Shown here: one piece after another, positions 44,455 through 52,600 of the stretch
Position numbering within the stretch: position 1 is the stretch's first letter
Layout of the letters: each line of letters opens with the position of its first letter
DNA from: Burkholderia lata
Lineage (GTDB): Bacteria; Pseudomonadota; Gammaproteobacteria; Burkholderiales; Burkholderiaceae
NCBI RefSeq assembly: GCF_902499335.1
Contig: NZ_CABVQK010000003.1
Location: 124,001 to 188,000 of the forward strand
Direction of reading: 5' to 3'
Length of the DNA stretch: 64,000 bases
Notes under the pieces: generated by a model
Databases searched by the model: none
Seen by the model: only the letters and a program-made list of their open reading frames with translations
Told to the model about the DNA's origin: nothing
Position numbers and translations under genes: made by a program

Positions 44455-45327
44455 TCAGCGGCGCACGGGCAGGCGTTCCTGCAGCACGCGTGCACATGCG
44501 ACGAGTCGCGATCCGAGCTCCCGCTCGACAGCCGCCTGCGCGACCCGCGCGGTGCGGCCGACGCAGCACAGCACGAGCGGCGGCCGACCGGGCAGTGTCA
44601 GGGGCGCGGCAACGCAGGTCAGCTCGGGCTCCCATTCGCCGTGCAGCATGCAGAAGCCGAGTTCATGCACTTGCGCGATCTTCTCGTTCATCCGGCGGCG
44701 AATGGCCGGCGGCCACGCGTCGCCGGCATGGCGCTCCACCTGGGTCCGCAGATATTGCCGCTCGTCCTCCGGAAGTGCGGCCAGCAACGCCCAGCCCATC
44801 ATCGAATAGGCGATCGGCACGTGCATGCCGGGTGACAACTTCAATTCCAGCAGCGAGCGGCGGTCGACGTGCGTTTCCAGCAGAATCACATCGAGCCGGT
44901 CACGTGTGCCGAGCAGCACGTAGGTATCCGTCGCCTCCGCGAACGCGCGCATTTCGACACTGGCGAGCCGCAGCATCTCGGGGTCGGCGATCGCGGCATA
45001 GCCGAGGGCCAGCGAAGCCGATGCCAGCGAATACCGTTTGCTCCGGTCGTCCCGATGCAGATAGCCGAGCGCCATCAGGGAGCGCAACAAACGCAGTACG
45101 GTGGGTGCGGGAATGCCGGTCGTGTCCGCGATCTCCTGGTTGCCGAGCGACGGCTTGTCGGGCGTAAACGCGGAGAGAATCGACAGGCCGCGCGCGAGCG
45201 GCGCCACGACGACGGCCGCATCGGCCTGATTGCCTTGCGGTGCGCGGGGCCATGCCAGATCGATTCCATAGGGTCCACTGAGGGACTTCTTGCCGGCGTG
45301 CCGGGGCAGAGATCTTTCGGGTGGCAT
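44455..45327 (-). CDS. IclR family transcriptional regulator (first of pair)
   Basis: A 290-residue IclR regulator with an N-terminal extension of about 50 residues. Helix-turn-helix: LARGLSILSAFTPDKPSLGNQEIADTTGIPAPTVLRLLRSLMALGYL; effector domain with ETHVDRRSLLELKLSPGMHVPIAYSMMGWALLAAL, where the Ser-Met-Gly segment replaces the usual ATAxGKA. The ATG at 45327 is preferred; the frame is open upstream to 47388 only as a shadow of the monooxygenase gene. The divergent monooxygenase start is 264 bp away, and the gap contains an inverted pair of repeated motifs. Confidence 0.87.
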   Translation of the reverse strand: MPPERSLPRHAGKKSLSGPYGIDLAWPRAPQGNQADAAVVVAPLARGLSILSAFTPDKPSLGNQEIADTTGIPAPTVLRLLRSLMALGYLHRDDRSKRYSLASASLALGYAAIADPEMLRLASVEMRAFAEATDTYVLLGTRDRLDVILLETHVDRRSLLELKLSPGMHVPIAYSMMGWALLAALPEDERQYLRTQVERHAGDAWPPAIRRRMNEKIAQVHELGFCMLHGEWEPELTCVAAPLTLPGRPPLVLCCVGRTARVAQAAVERELGSRLVACARVLQERLPVRR

Positions 45328-45440
45328 CGTGGTGTCGAGTCGATGGTATGTGTCGCGCGTCGGATCGTTCTTCACAGGCGCGAGGTTGATGAAGGAACCC
45401 GCGCGTGGTTCATGCAATTCCGGTCGACAAGAATCGGGGG

Positions 45441-45529
45441 CTCTCGTGCTTTGAAATTCTACTGCACCGGAAATGTGCTGTCTGCCGCGCGAACTTTCAA
45501 AGCACGGGAAGGCATCGCGCGCTCGATTG
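45441..45529. promoter_or_regulatory. inverted pair of repeated operator-like motifs (A/B), IclR / monooxygenase
   Basis: TTTCAAAGCACGAGA on the minus strand (45456-45442) and TTTCAAAGCACGGGAA on the plus strand (45495-45510). Eleven bases after CAAAGCACGGGA stands GCTCGATTG (45521-45529), possibly leading into a promoter (TTGTCG, 17 bp, TCCAAT). The plus half is almost identical to motifs between 49244 and 49845. I infer binding by one of the IclR proteins encoded next door. Confidence 0.65.
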
Positions 45530-45591
45530 TCGGGCAGGGTAGGCAGGTCTCCAATGGAGTCCGCACGGGATGACAACACTGGAGACACGCC

Positions 45592-47259
45592 ATGCAATAC
45601 CCTGACGAAATCGGTTCGACGCGTCGTGACGGCGCACATGCCGCACCGGATCTCGACGTGATCGTCGTCGGCGCCGGATTCGCCGGCCTTTACGCGCTGT
45701 ACAAGCTCCGCAAGCTGGGCCTGCGTGCACAAGCACTCGAAGCGGGCAGCGGCATCGGCGGCACGTGGTTCTGGAACCGATATCCCGGCGCACGATGCGA
45801 TGTGGACAGCGTCGAGTACTCGTATTCGTTTTCCGACGAGCTGCAGCAGGAATGGAACTGGCCGGAGCGCTTTTCCGCACAGGGCGACATTCTTCGATAC
45901 ATCAATCACGTCGCCGATCGCTTCGATCTGCGTCGCGACATCCGGCTGAACACGCGCGTGCAGTCGGCGAGCTTCGACGCGTCGAACGGCGTCTGGCGTG
46001 TCGAGACGGTCGACGGGCAGGTTGTCACCGCACGTTTCTGCGTGATGGCGACCGGCAATCTGTCGTTGCCGCGCGTGCCGCAATTCAAGGGGCTCGATAC
46101 CTTCAAGGGCAACTGGTATCACACCGGCCTCTGGCCCGACGAACCCGTCGACTTCACCGGGCGCCGGGTAGGCGTGATCGGTACGGGTTCGTCCGGCATT
46201 CAGGTCATCCCCATCGTCGCGAAGCAGGCAAGCGAACTGTTCGTGTTTCAACGCACGGCAAACTTCACGCTGCCCGCTCGCAACCGCGCACTGACCGGCG
46301 ACGAACTTGGCCGGCACAAGGCGCGTTACGAATTCTGGCGGGCCGAGGCGCAAAACACGCCCTTCGGTATCGCTGGGCACGCGGCGCCGACGAAGAACGC
46401 GCTGGACGACACCCCCGGGGATCGTCTCGCCACGTTCGAGGAAAAATGGAAGGCCGGCGGCAGCATCAGCTTCCTGTATGCGTACAAGGACCTGCTGACC
46501 AACCAGGCGGCGAACGACACGGCCGCGGAGTTCGTCCGCAACAAGATCCGCAGCACGGTGAAGGATCCGGCGACCGCCGAGCTGCTCGTGCCGAAGGACT
46601 ATCCGATCGGCGCGCGACGCCTGTGCCTCGACACCGGCTATTACGAGACGTTCAACCTGCCGAACGTGAAGCTGGTCGACACGAAATCGGCGCCGATCGT
46701 CGAAATCACGGAAACGGGCGTGAAGACCGCGACGGGCGACTATGCGCTCGACACGATCGTGTTCGCGACCGGCTTCGATGCGATCACCGGCGCGCTCGCG
46801 GACATCGATATCCGCGGACGCGACGGCCTGCTGCTGAAGCAGAAATGGGTGCACGGGCCGCGCACCTATCTCGGGCTGATGACGGCGGGTTTCCCGAACC
46901 TGTTCATCGTGACCGGCCCGGGCAGCCCGTCGGTGAAGTCGAACATGGTGTGCGCGATCGAACAGCACCTGAACTGGATCACCGATTGCATCGGCAAGCT
47001 CGCCGCCCACGGCACCTCGACGATCGAGCCGGATCCGGAGGCGGAGACGCGCTGGGTCGAGCATGTCAACGAGGTGGCGGACGCGACGCTGTATCCGCTG
47101 GCGGAGTCGTGGTACACGGGCGCGAATGTGCCGGGCAAGCCACGCGTGTTCATGCCGTATGTGGGCGGGTTTCACCGGTACCGCGCGATTTGCGACGAAG
47201 TCGTCCGCGATGACTATCGCGGTTTCGTGATCGCCGATGTTCAGGCAGCCGAGGCGTGA
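45592..47259 (+). CDS. Baeyer-Villiger flavin monooxygenase (cyclohexanone monooxygenase-like)
   Basis: A 555-residue FAD/NADPH enzyme that inserts oxygen next to a ketone to give an ester or lactone. The FAD Rossmann motif GAGFAGLYALYKLR is near residue 25, the Baeyer-Villiger fingerprint F-KG-NWYHT-GLW is at residues 171-181, and the NADPH Rossmann motif GVIGTGSSGIQ follows near 195. Length and order match cyclohexanone and steroid-type monooxygenases. GGAGA precedes the ATG. It is divergent from the IclR pair and followed by a beta-hydroxyacid-dehydrogenase-type gene after 150 bp. The ketone substrate is unknown. Confidence 0.93.
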   Translation: MQYPDEIGSTRRDGAHAAPDLDVIVVGAGFAGLYALYKLRKLGLRAQALEAGSGIGGTWFWNRYPGARCDVDSVEYSYSFSDELQQEWNWPERFSAQGDILRYINHVADRFDLRRDIRLNTRVQSASFDASNGVWRVETVDGQVVTARFCVMATGNLSLPRVPQFKGLDTFKGNWYHTGLWPDEPVDFTGRRVGVIGTGSSGIQVIPIVAKQASELFVFQRTANFTLPARNRALTGDELGRHKARYEFWRAEAQNTPFGIAGHAAPTKNALDDTPGDRLATFEEKWKAGGSISFLYAYKDLLTNQAANDTAAEFVRNKIRSTVKDPATAELLVPKDYPIGARRLCLDTGYYETFNLPNVKLVDTKSAPIVEITETGVKTATGDYALDTIVFATGFDAITGALADIDIRGRDGLLLKQKWVHGPRTYLGLMTAGFPNLFIVTGPGSPSVKSNMVCAIEQHLNWITDCIGKLAAHGTSTIEPDPEAETRWVEHVNEVADATLYPLAESWYTGANVPGKPRVFMPYVGGFHRYRAICDEVVRDDYRGFVIADVQAAEA

Positions 47260-47411
47260 CGCGCGATGCCGAATACGCGTGAAGTCGCTGCGATCCCGAA
47301 GGGCGTTGAAGCCGCGCCGCCGCTGCGCTGAAGCGACCACGACGACGAGATGAACCGCCGCGGCAGCGCGTGCGGTTTCATCGACCATTCACAAGCTTGT
47401 TCGAGAGTGTC

Positions 47412-48323
47412 ATGACATCAGTACAGGACATCGGCTTTCTGGGGCTGGGGAAGATGGGGGCGCCGATGGCCGAGCGCCTGCTGGGGCAGGCCTGCCGGCT
47501 GCATGTGTACGATCCGTCCGCGCAGGCGATGGCGCCGTTCGTTGACGGCGGCGCCGTCGCGTATGGATCGCCGCGCGCGGTCGCCGACGCGGCGAGCATC
47601 GTCTTCGCCTGTTTGCCGAACCGGGACGTGTCGCTGGCCGTCGGTCTCGGGCCCGACGGTGTCGTGCACGGTTCCGCGATGCGTCTTTATGTGGAGATGT
47701 CGACGATCGGCCAGGACATGATCGAGCGGATCGGTGACGGCCTCGCGCAACGCGGGATCGATATCGTCGACGCGCCGGTCTCCGGCGGCCCGTCCGCGGC
47801 GCGGGCCGGCACGCTCGCGATGCTGGTATCGGGCATGCCGTCAGCGGTCGAGCAGGTGTCGCCGCTGCTTGAACGGATCGGCAAGGAAGTGTTTCCGATG
47901 GGGGACCGCCCCGGCATGGCGCAGATCATGAAGATCGTGAACAACGTCGTGATGGCGGCCAACCTGGTGGTCTGTGCCGAGGGGCTCGCGATGGGCGCGA
48001 AAGCCGGGCTCGACGCGGACATGATGATGCGGCTGATCGATTCCGGTTCCGGCCAGAGTTTCGCGTGCTCGAAGATCATGAGCCGGGCCGTGTCGGGGCA
48101 ATTCGACTTTGGTGCCGCGCTCGCCGTGATCGAGAAAGACATGGCGCTCGGCCTTGCCGAGGCACGCCTGATGGAAGTGGCGATGCCGGCCATCGAACGC
48201 GCGCGGGACGTCTGGCACGCGGCGTACGAAGCCGGCCGAGGTGGCGACGACTTTACGTCGATCCTCCGGTACGTCGAGGAGCGGAACGGCACGCGCGTTC
48301 GGGGGCGTGCCGTTCGAGCGTGA
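47412..48323 (+). CDS. NAD(P)-dependent beta-hydroxyacid dehydrogenase (HIBADH family)
   Basis: A 303-residue dehydrogenase of the 3-hydroxyisobutyrate/6-phosphogluconate type. Rossmann motif IGFLGLGKMGAPMAERLL, substrate motif DAPVSGGPSAARAGTLAMLVSG, and the catalytic Lys in MAQIMKIVNNVVMAANLV are all visible. The frame opens at 47370, but ATG 47412 starts directly at the fold. It probably oxidises the hydroxy acid obtained after hydrolysis of the Baeyer-Villiger ester, or an analogous intermediate. A hairpin overlaps its 3' end. Confidence 0.9.
   Translation: MTSVQDIGFLGLGKMGAPMAERLLGQACRLHVYDPSAQAMAPFVDGGAVAYGSPRAVADAASIVFACLPNRDVSLAVGLGPDGVVHGSAMRLYVEMSTIGQDMIERIGDGLAQRGIDIVDAPVSGGPSAARAGTLAMLVSGMPSAVEQVSPLLERIGKEVFPMGDRPGMAQIMKIVNNVVMAANLVVCAEGLAMGAKAGLDADMMMRLIDSGSGQSFACSKIMSRAVSGQFDFGAALAVIEKDMALGLAEARLMEVAMPAIERARDVWHAAYEAGRGGDDFTSILRYVEERNGTRVRGRAVRA
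48284..48315. terminator. hairpin overlapping the 3' end of the HIBADH-type gene
   Basis: GAACGGCACGC (48284-48294), a 10-nt loop, GCGTGCCGTTC (48305-48315): 11 perfect pairs, inside the last codons of the gene and 18 bp before the end of the converging CMD gene. It could end both transcripts, though no U-run follows. Confidence 0.55.
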
Positions 48324-48333
48324 TGTCCGCGTG

Positions 48334-49074
48334 CTATGCAGCGGCCCGCCGCAGCGGCGGAACGCCGAGCAGGAAACTCTGCATGCCGAGGCAACTGACG
48401 ATCTGCATGACCTGGAGCACCTGCGCCGGTGTCGCGCCGTAGCGCAGCGCATTGCGCGTATGAATGCGCACGCCCGGCTCGAACATGTGGGTGGTCGATA
48501 CGTCGATCGCCACATACAGCAGCTCCTTGACGACGGGCGCCAGGGTGCCCTCGCGCCAAGGCGTGGACGAGAACGCGGTATAGCCGTCGAAGAACGCCGG
48601 CGAGCTGCGGACCATCGCCGTCAGTTGATCGCTCCAGTAGCCCCGGCCGGCAGTGAACGCCGATTTGACCTTCTCGAATGCGTCGTCGAGCGGAAATGTC
48701 GCATCGACAGACTGGCCGCTTGCCTCGATTTCGTCGAACAGCACGGGCACGCCGACCATGTACGAATGAATGCCGAGCACCGACGAGATCTGCAACGCCT
48801 CCGCGATTTCCTGGCGCGTGGCGCCGTGACGCAGCGCGCCCTGGATGTGCAGCGCAACCGCGTCGCCGTTCAGGTGCGTGACGCTCGCGCTTGCCGCGAT
48901 CATGACGAGATCGCAGAGTTTGGGCTCGAGGTGGCCGGCATCCAGTGCGGCGCGGGCCATCACGAGGTAATCGTTGAAGAAGACGGGATCCTCTGCGAGC
49001 GCCTGGTCGTGCACGTCGCTCCAGTAGCCGTGTAGTCGTTCGAATTCGGCCTTGAGCGCTGATTTGTCTGTCAT
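48334..49074 (-). CDS. two-domain carboxymuconolactone decarboxylase (CMD)-like protein
   Basis: A 246-residue protein made of two CMD/AhpD-like helical domains. The first (residues about 20-110) contains KLCDLVMIAASASVTHLNGDAVALHIQGALRHGATRQEIAEALQISSVLG; the second (about 140-240) contains VKELLYVAIDVSTTHMFEPGVRIHTRNALRYGATPAQVLQVMQIVSCLG. The AhpD-type CxxC redox pair is absent; each domain has the His-x3-A/N-A--GAT motif instead, pointing to decarboxylase- or lactonase-like roles. It is divergent from the SDR/enoate-reductase genes, with repeated operator-like motifs between. Confidence 0.82.
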   Translation of the reverse strand: MTDKSALKAEFERLHGYWSDVHDQALAEDPVFFNDYLVMARAALDAGHLEPKLCDLVMIAASASVTHLNGDAVALHIQGALRHGATRQEIAEALQISSVLGIHSYMVGVPVLFDEIEASGQSVDATFPLDDAFEKVKSAFTAGRGYWSDQLTAMVRSSPAFFDGYTAFSSTPWREGTLAPVVKELLYVAIDVSTTHMFEPGVRIHTRNALRYGATPAQVLQVMQIVSCLGMQSFLLGVPPLRRAAA

Positions 49075-49243
49075 GAGTGTCTCCTCTGGAAGCGTGTCGG
49101 GTAACGCGTATCGACGTGTGCCCGGGAAATCGAAGCGTTTCCGGCGACCGCCGGGATGCGCCCGTTGCCGTTCCCGTTTTGCGTCACGTCAGCCCCGATT
49201 GAAAGGGACGAGAGGAATGCGCCGCAATTGAAACCGGCTCACG

Positions 49244-49343
49244 TTTCCGTACTTTGAAAGTAACGGCGGAACGCGAAATGAACGCGCACGCGCCTGTAGA
49301 ACGGAGGCTTCCAAAGCACGGGACAGAGCACGTCGCTCGATTG
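49244..49343. promoter_or_regulatory. inverted pair of repeated operator-like motifs (C/D) in CMD / SDR intergenic region
   Basis: Minus strand: ACTTTCAAAGTACGGAAA (49261-49244), followed 11 bp on by TTTCAATTG. Plus strand: CTTCCAAAGCACGGGAC (49308-49324), followed after exactly 11 bp by GCTCGATTG (49335-49343), as in copy B at 45495. The minus copy probably serves the CMD gene; the plus copy faces 500 bp without an intact gene. Confidence 0.62.
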
Positions 49344-49405
49344 ACGACGCTAACCCGACACTCGACCATGCATGAACGAGGATAAGAACTCCGGAGACGA
49401 ATTTC

Positions 49406-49620
49406 ATGCATCCCCGCCAGGCACGGTCAGTCGTTATCCAGATCGGCTACATCGTGCAGCCGCACGCCTGCGCATCGGGCTATCGGCATTCGAGCGAAGC
49501 GATTCCCGATGTGCCGGTTTCTGGATCGAAGCCGTCTTTCGCATCGACGTCCGCACGAGCGTGTGCCTGTCAGTCGGGGGAGCGGATCGGCGAATCGACG
49601 TAGTGAGCGTATCCGGGTGG
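49406..49620 (+). pseudogene. possible decayed gene (VOC-like fragments)
   Basis: An ATG at 49406 has a good GGAGAC ribosome site 8 bp upstream and lies behind a plausible promoter, yet the frame is only 65 codons and loses sense quickly. It begins MHPRQARSVVIQIGYIV, which resembles the start of a VOC-type protein; a neighbouring frame around 49500-49545 has GFWIEAVF, reminiscent of the next strand. I read it as a frameshifted remnant, with low certainty. Confidence 0.3.
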
Positions 49621-49671
49621 CGCCGGTGAAGCGTCGTTCAGGAAAGCCTGACGGCGCATTCCCGAACGCGT

Positions 49672-49845
49672 ACGGAACGGTTCCTGGCGACGTATCAAAG
49701 TACGGAAGGGTTGCACGGGCCTGATGATCCGGGGCCCGGTTCCGCGTTCAACATTCGAAGAAGGCTGCAGGGACGTTGCCGTCACGCTCGCACGCCCCGG
49801 GTCGACACTGGAATGACGCATTTCGTGTAGTGAAAGTACGGAAAC
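49672..49845 (+). promoter_or_regulatory. direct repeats of the GTACGGAA motif upstream of SDR gene (E/F)
   Basis: TATCAAAGTACGGAAGG at 49693-49709 and GTGAAAGTACGGAAAC at 49830-49845, both on the plus strand, with a shorter GCGTACGGAAC at about 49671-49681. The last full copy ends 5 bp before the SDR ATG, so it overlaps the ribosome-binding region and would suit repression. Confidence 0.5.
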
Positions 49846-49850
49846 CCAAC

Positions 49851-50633
49851 ATGGACATGAAACTTGCAGGCCGGCGAGTCCTGATCACCGGCGCATCACA
49901 GGGCATCGGCGAGGGCCTCGCGAAGGCGTTTGCCGCAGAGGGATGCCACCTCGTCTTGACCGCACGCTCGGCAGACAAGCTGGAAAATCTGGCCGCCGAC
50001 CTGCGCGCCGCGCACGACGCGCGCGTGGACGTGCTGGCACTGGACATGACGGCGCCCGGCGCGATCGACGAGGTCGTCGCGTTCGCGGGCGACGTCGATG
50101 TGCTGGTGAACAACGCCGGCGCGATTCCGGGCGGCACGCTGTGGGACGTCGACGAGGAGGCGTGGCGCAAGGGCTGGGAGCTGAAGGTGTTCGGCTACAT
50201 CAACCTGACGCGCGCGATCTACACACGGATGAAGGCACGCGGCGGCGGCGTGATTCTCAACAACATCGGCAATGGCGGGCAGAACTTCGACTTCAACTAC
50301 ATCGCGGGTTCGACCGGCAACGCCGCGTTGATGGCGTTTACGTGTGCGCTGGGTGGCCGCAGCCTGGAGGATGGCATCCGCGTGGTGGGTGTCAATCCGG
50401 GGCCGGTCGGCACCGAGCGAATCGCCAAGGTGCTGAAAAACCACGCGGCGCGCCTGCTCGGTGACGAAGCGCGCTCCGACGAGCTGATGGCCGGCTATCC
50501 GCTGGGGCGTGCGGCGACGGTCGACGAAGTTGCCGATCTGTTCGTCTATCTGGCGTCGCCCCGCTCGGGCTACACCAGCGGCACCATCGTCACGGTCGAC
50601 GGTGGCATCACTTCCAAGCGCTCGGTAGCCTGA
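49851..50633 (+). CDS. SDR family protein with altered active site
   Basis: A 260-residue short-chain-dehydrogenase fold. The cofactor motif TGASQGIGEGLAKAF and the structural NNAG (VLVNNAGAIPGG) are good, but the catalytic YxxxK is not: the Tyr in NFDFNYIAGSTGN is followed at +4 by Ser, not Lys. Activity may use another base or be lost. The ATG at 49851 is preferred over the open frame from 49776. It sits 2 bp before the enoate-reductase-like gene, so they are co-translated. It probably handles a cyclic hydroxyl/keto intermediate. Confidence 0.83.
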   Translation: MDMKLAGRRVLITGASQGIGEGLAKAFAAEGCHLVLTARSADKLENLAADLRAAHDARVDVLALDMTAPGAIDEVVAFAGDVDVLVNNAGAIPGGTLWDVDEEAWRKGWELKVFGYINLTRAIYTRMKARGGGVILNNIGNGGQNFDFNYIAGSTGNAALMAFTCALGGRSLEDGIRVVGVNPGPVGTERIAKVLKNHAARLLGDEARSDELMAGYPLGRAATVDEVADLFVYLASPRSGYTSGTIVTVDGGITSKRSVA

Positions 50634-50635
50634 CC

Positions 50636-52600
50636 ATGTACAAGCATGTTTTCTCGCCGCTTCGGATCGGCGCCGTCGAGATTCCGAACCGGATCGTGCG
50701 CACCGCGCATGCGACACGCCTGGCCGACCGCTACGTCAACGACGACCTGATTGCCTATCACCTGGCGCGCGCGAAAGGTGGCGCGGGGTTGTCGATCATC
50801 GAAAGCACGTCGGTTCACCGCTCATCGACCTTTTCGCTGACGGCGAGCGACGATGGATCGATTGCGCCGATGCGCAAGCTGGTCGATGCCATCGCGCCGA
50901 CGGGCATGAAGCTGTTTACGCAGCTCTGGCACGGCGGTTACACCGATCCGGCGGCGGACGGCGGCCTGCCGTGGGCCGTATCGGCACTGGCGGGGCGCTA
51001 CTCGGTTGCGCCGCCGATTCCGATGACCACCGACCAGATCGAGGAGGTGATCGATGCGTACGCCAAGGCGGCCGCCCGGATGCAGGCCGCGGGTCTGGAC
51101 GGCGTGGAAGTGCTGGCCGGAGCGGGCTACCTGTTCTCGCAATTCTTCTCGCCGGTACTGAACCAGCGTACCGATGCGTACGGCGGCAGCTTCGACAACC
51201 GCATCCGGGCGTTCCTGGAAACGCTGCGCGCGATTCGCGCGGCGACGTCGCCGGATTTCGCGCTTGGCGTGCGTATCGGCGGAAGCTCGGACCCGCGCAT
51301 TCTCACGGACGAGGACGTCAACGCGATTGCATTGCGGGCACAGGCCGAGGGGCTGATCGATTTCGTCAACATCACGCATGGCGACTACTACTTTCACGTC
51401 GACCGCTATGCGGGCATGGACGCGCCGGTCGGCTACCAGATGCCGCACGTCGAGCGAATATCGGAGGGCGTGACGGTGCCGCGCATCGTCGTGGGCCGTT
51501 ACGCGACGCTGGACGATGCCGAGCAGGCGTTGAAGACCGGGCAGGCCGACATGATCAACATCGTGCGCGGGATGATCGCCGATCCGATGCTGGTCGTGAA
51601 GAGCCGGGAAGGGCGTGGCACCGAGGTGCGGCCTTGCATCGGCTGCAACCAGGGGTGCCTGGGCGGCGCGTTCGCCGGCCGGATGGGCTGCGCGGTGAAT
51701 CCGGCGGTAGGCTACGAGCGGACGCTGTCCGACGAGACGATCGCGAAAGCCGCAACACCACGCAAGGTGCTGGTGGTGGGCGGCGGCGTGGCGGGCATGG
51801 AAGCCGCCCGCACGGCACTGCTCGCCGGGCACCGCGTGACGCTGGTCGAGGCGATGTCCGACCTGGGCGGCCTGCTGAACTGCGCGAAACACCTGCCGAA
51901 ACTCCACCCGATCGGGGACATCGCGATCTGGCTGGAGAACGAGATCTATCGCCTCGGTGCGGACGTGCGGCTGTCGACATACGTGGACGCGGACGACGTG
52001 CTGGCCGAGGAGCCGGATGCCGTCATCGTGGCGACCGGCTCGCAGCCCGCGGACGTGCGCGCGTTCCGGCAGACGGCCGACCCCGCCGCGCAGGTGCGGA
52101 TTGCACGTGAGGCGACGGTGCTGACGCCGCTGGATCTCGCGATGGCGCCGCCGCAGGACGTGGGGCGCACGGCGCTGGTGTTCGACGACGTCGGGCACTA
52201 CGAAGCCATCGGCTGCTGCGAAGCGCTGATCAATCGCGGCGTCGAGGTGACCTATGTGACGCGCCACCTGATGTTCGCCCCGGCCGTCGAGACCACCGGG
52301 CGCACGCAGGCCGCGTTGCGCCGCCTGCACAGCGCGGGCACGCTGCGCATCGTCACGCAATCGGCGCTGGTGTCGATCAACAGCGGCAGTGCCGAGATCA
52401 GGCCGCTCTTCGGGAATCAGACCGAGCGTATCCCGGCCGACACGGTGGTGCTGGTGGGCTACCGGGAGTCACAGAACGAAATCTGGGAGGCGTTGCGCGG
52501 GCGTGTGCCGCAGTTGCATCTGGTTGGCGATGCGCTGTCGGCTCGAGACATTCAACCCGCGATCCGGGAAGGTCACATCGCGGCACGATCGATAAAGTAG
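50636..52600 (+). CDS. NADH:flavin oxidoreductase / 2-enoate (2,4-dienoyl-CoA) reductase-like protein
   Basis: A 654-residue flavo-iron-sulfur enzyme. Residues 1-330 are an old-yellow-enzyme FMN barrel (FSPLRIGAVEIPNRIVRTAHAT at the start). A Cys cluster for a 4Fe-4S centre follows: Cys334, Cys337 and Cys341 in CIGCNQGC, plus Cys352 in RMGCAVNP. Residues about 375-650 form FAD/NAD domains (VLVVGGGVAGMEAARTAL). Such proteins reduce activated C=C bonds in enoates or cyclic enones. Next to a Baeyer-Villiger monooxygenase this fits saturation of a cyclic enone. Co-translated with the upstream SDR. Confidence 0.92.
   Translation: MYKHVFSPLRIGAVEIPNRIVRTAHATRLADRYVNDDLIAYHLARAKGGAGLSIIESTSVHRSSTFSLTASDDGSIAPMRKLVDAIAPTGMKLFTQLWHGGYTDPAADGGLPWAVSALAGRYSVAPPIPMTTDQIEEVIDAYAKAAARMQAAGLDGVEVLAGAGYLFSQFFSPVLNQRTDAYGGSFDNRIRAFLETLRAIRAATSPDFALGVRIGGSSDPRILTDEDVNAIALRAQAEGLIDFVNITHGDYYFHVDRYAGMDAPVGYQMPHVERISEGVTVPRIVVGRYATLDDAEQALKTGQADMINIVRGMIADPMLVVKSREGRGTEVRPCIGCNQGCLGGAFAGRMGCAVNPAVGYERTLSDETIAKAATPRKVLVVGGGVAGMEAARTALLAGHRVTLVEAMSDLGGLLNCAKHLPKLHPIGDIAIWLENEIYRLGADVRLSTYVDADDVLAEEPDAVIVATGSQPADVRAFRQTADPAAQVRIAREATVLTPLDLAMAPPQDVGRTALVFDDVGHYEAIGCCEALINRGVEVTYVTRHLMFAPAVETTGRTQAALRRLHSAGTLRIVTQSALVSINSGSAEIRPLFGNQTERIPADTVVLVGYRESQNEIWEALRGRVPQLHLVGDALSARDIQPAIREGHIAARSIK

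Noticed and set aside
45328..47388. Upstream extension of the IclR frame to 977 codons
   Set aside because: The extra part is antisense to the Baeyer-Villiger monooxygenase and has no domain; the ATG at 45327 gives a normal IclR protein.
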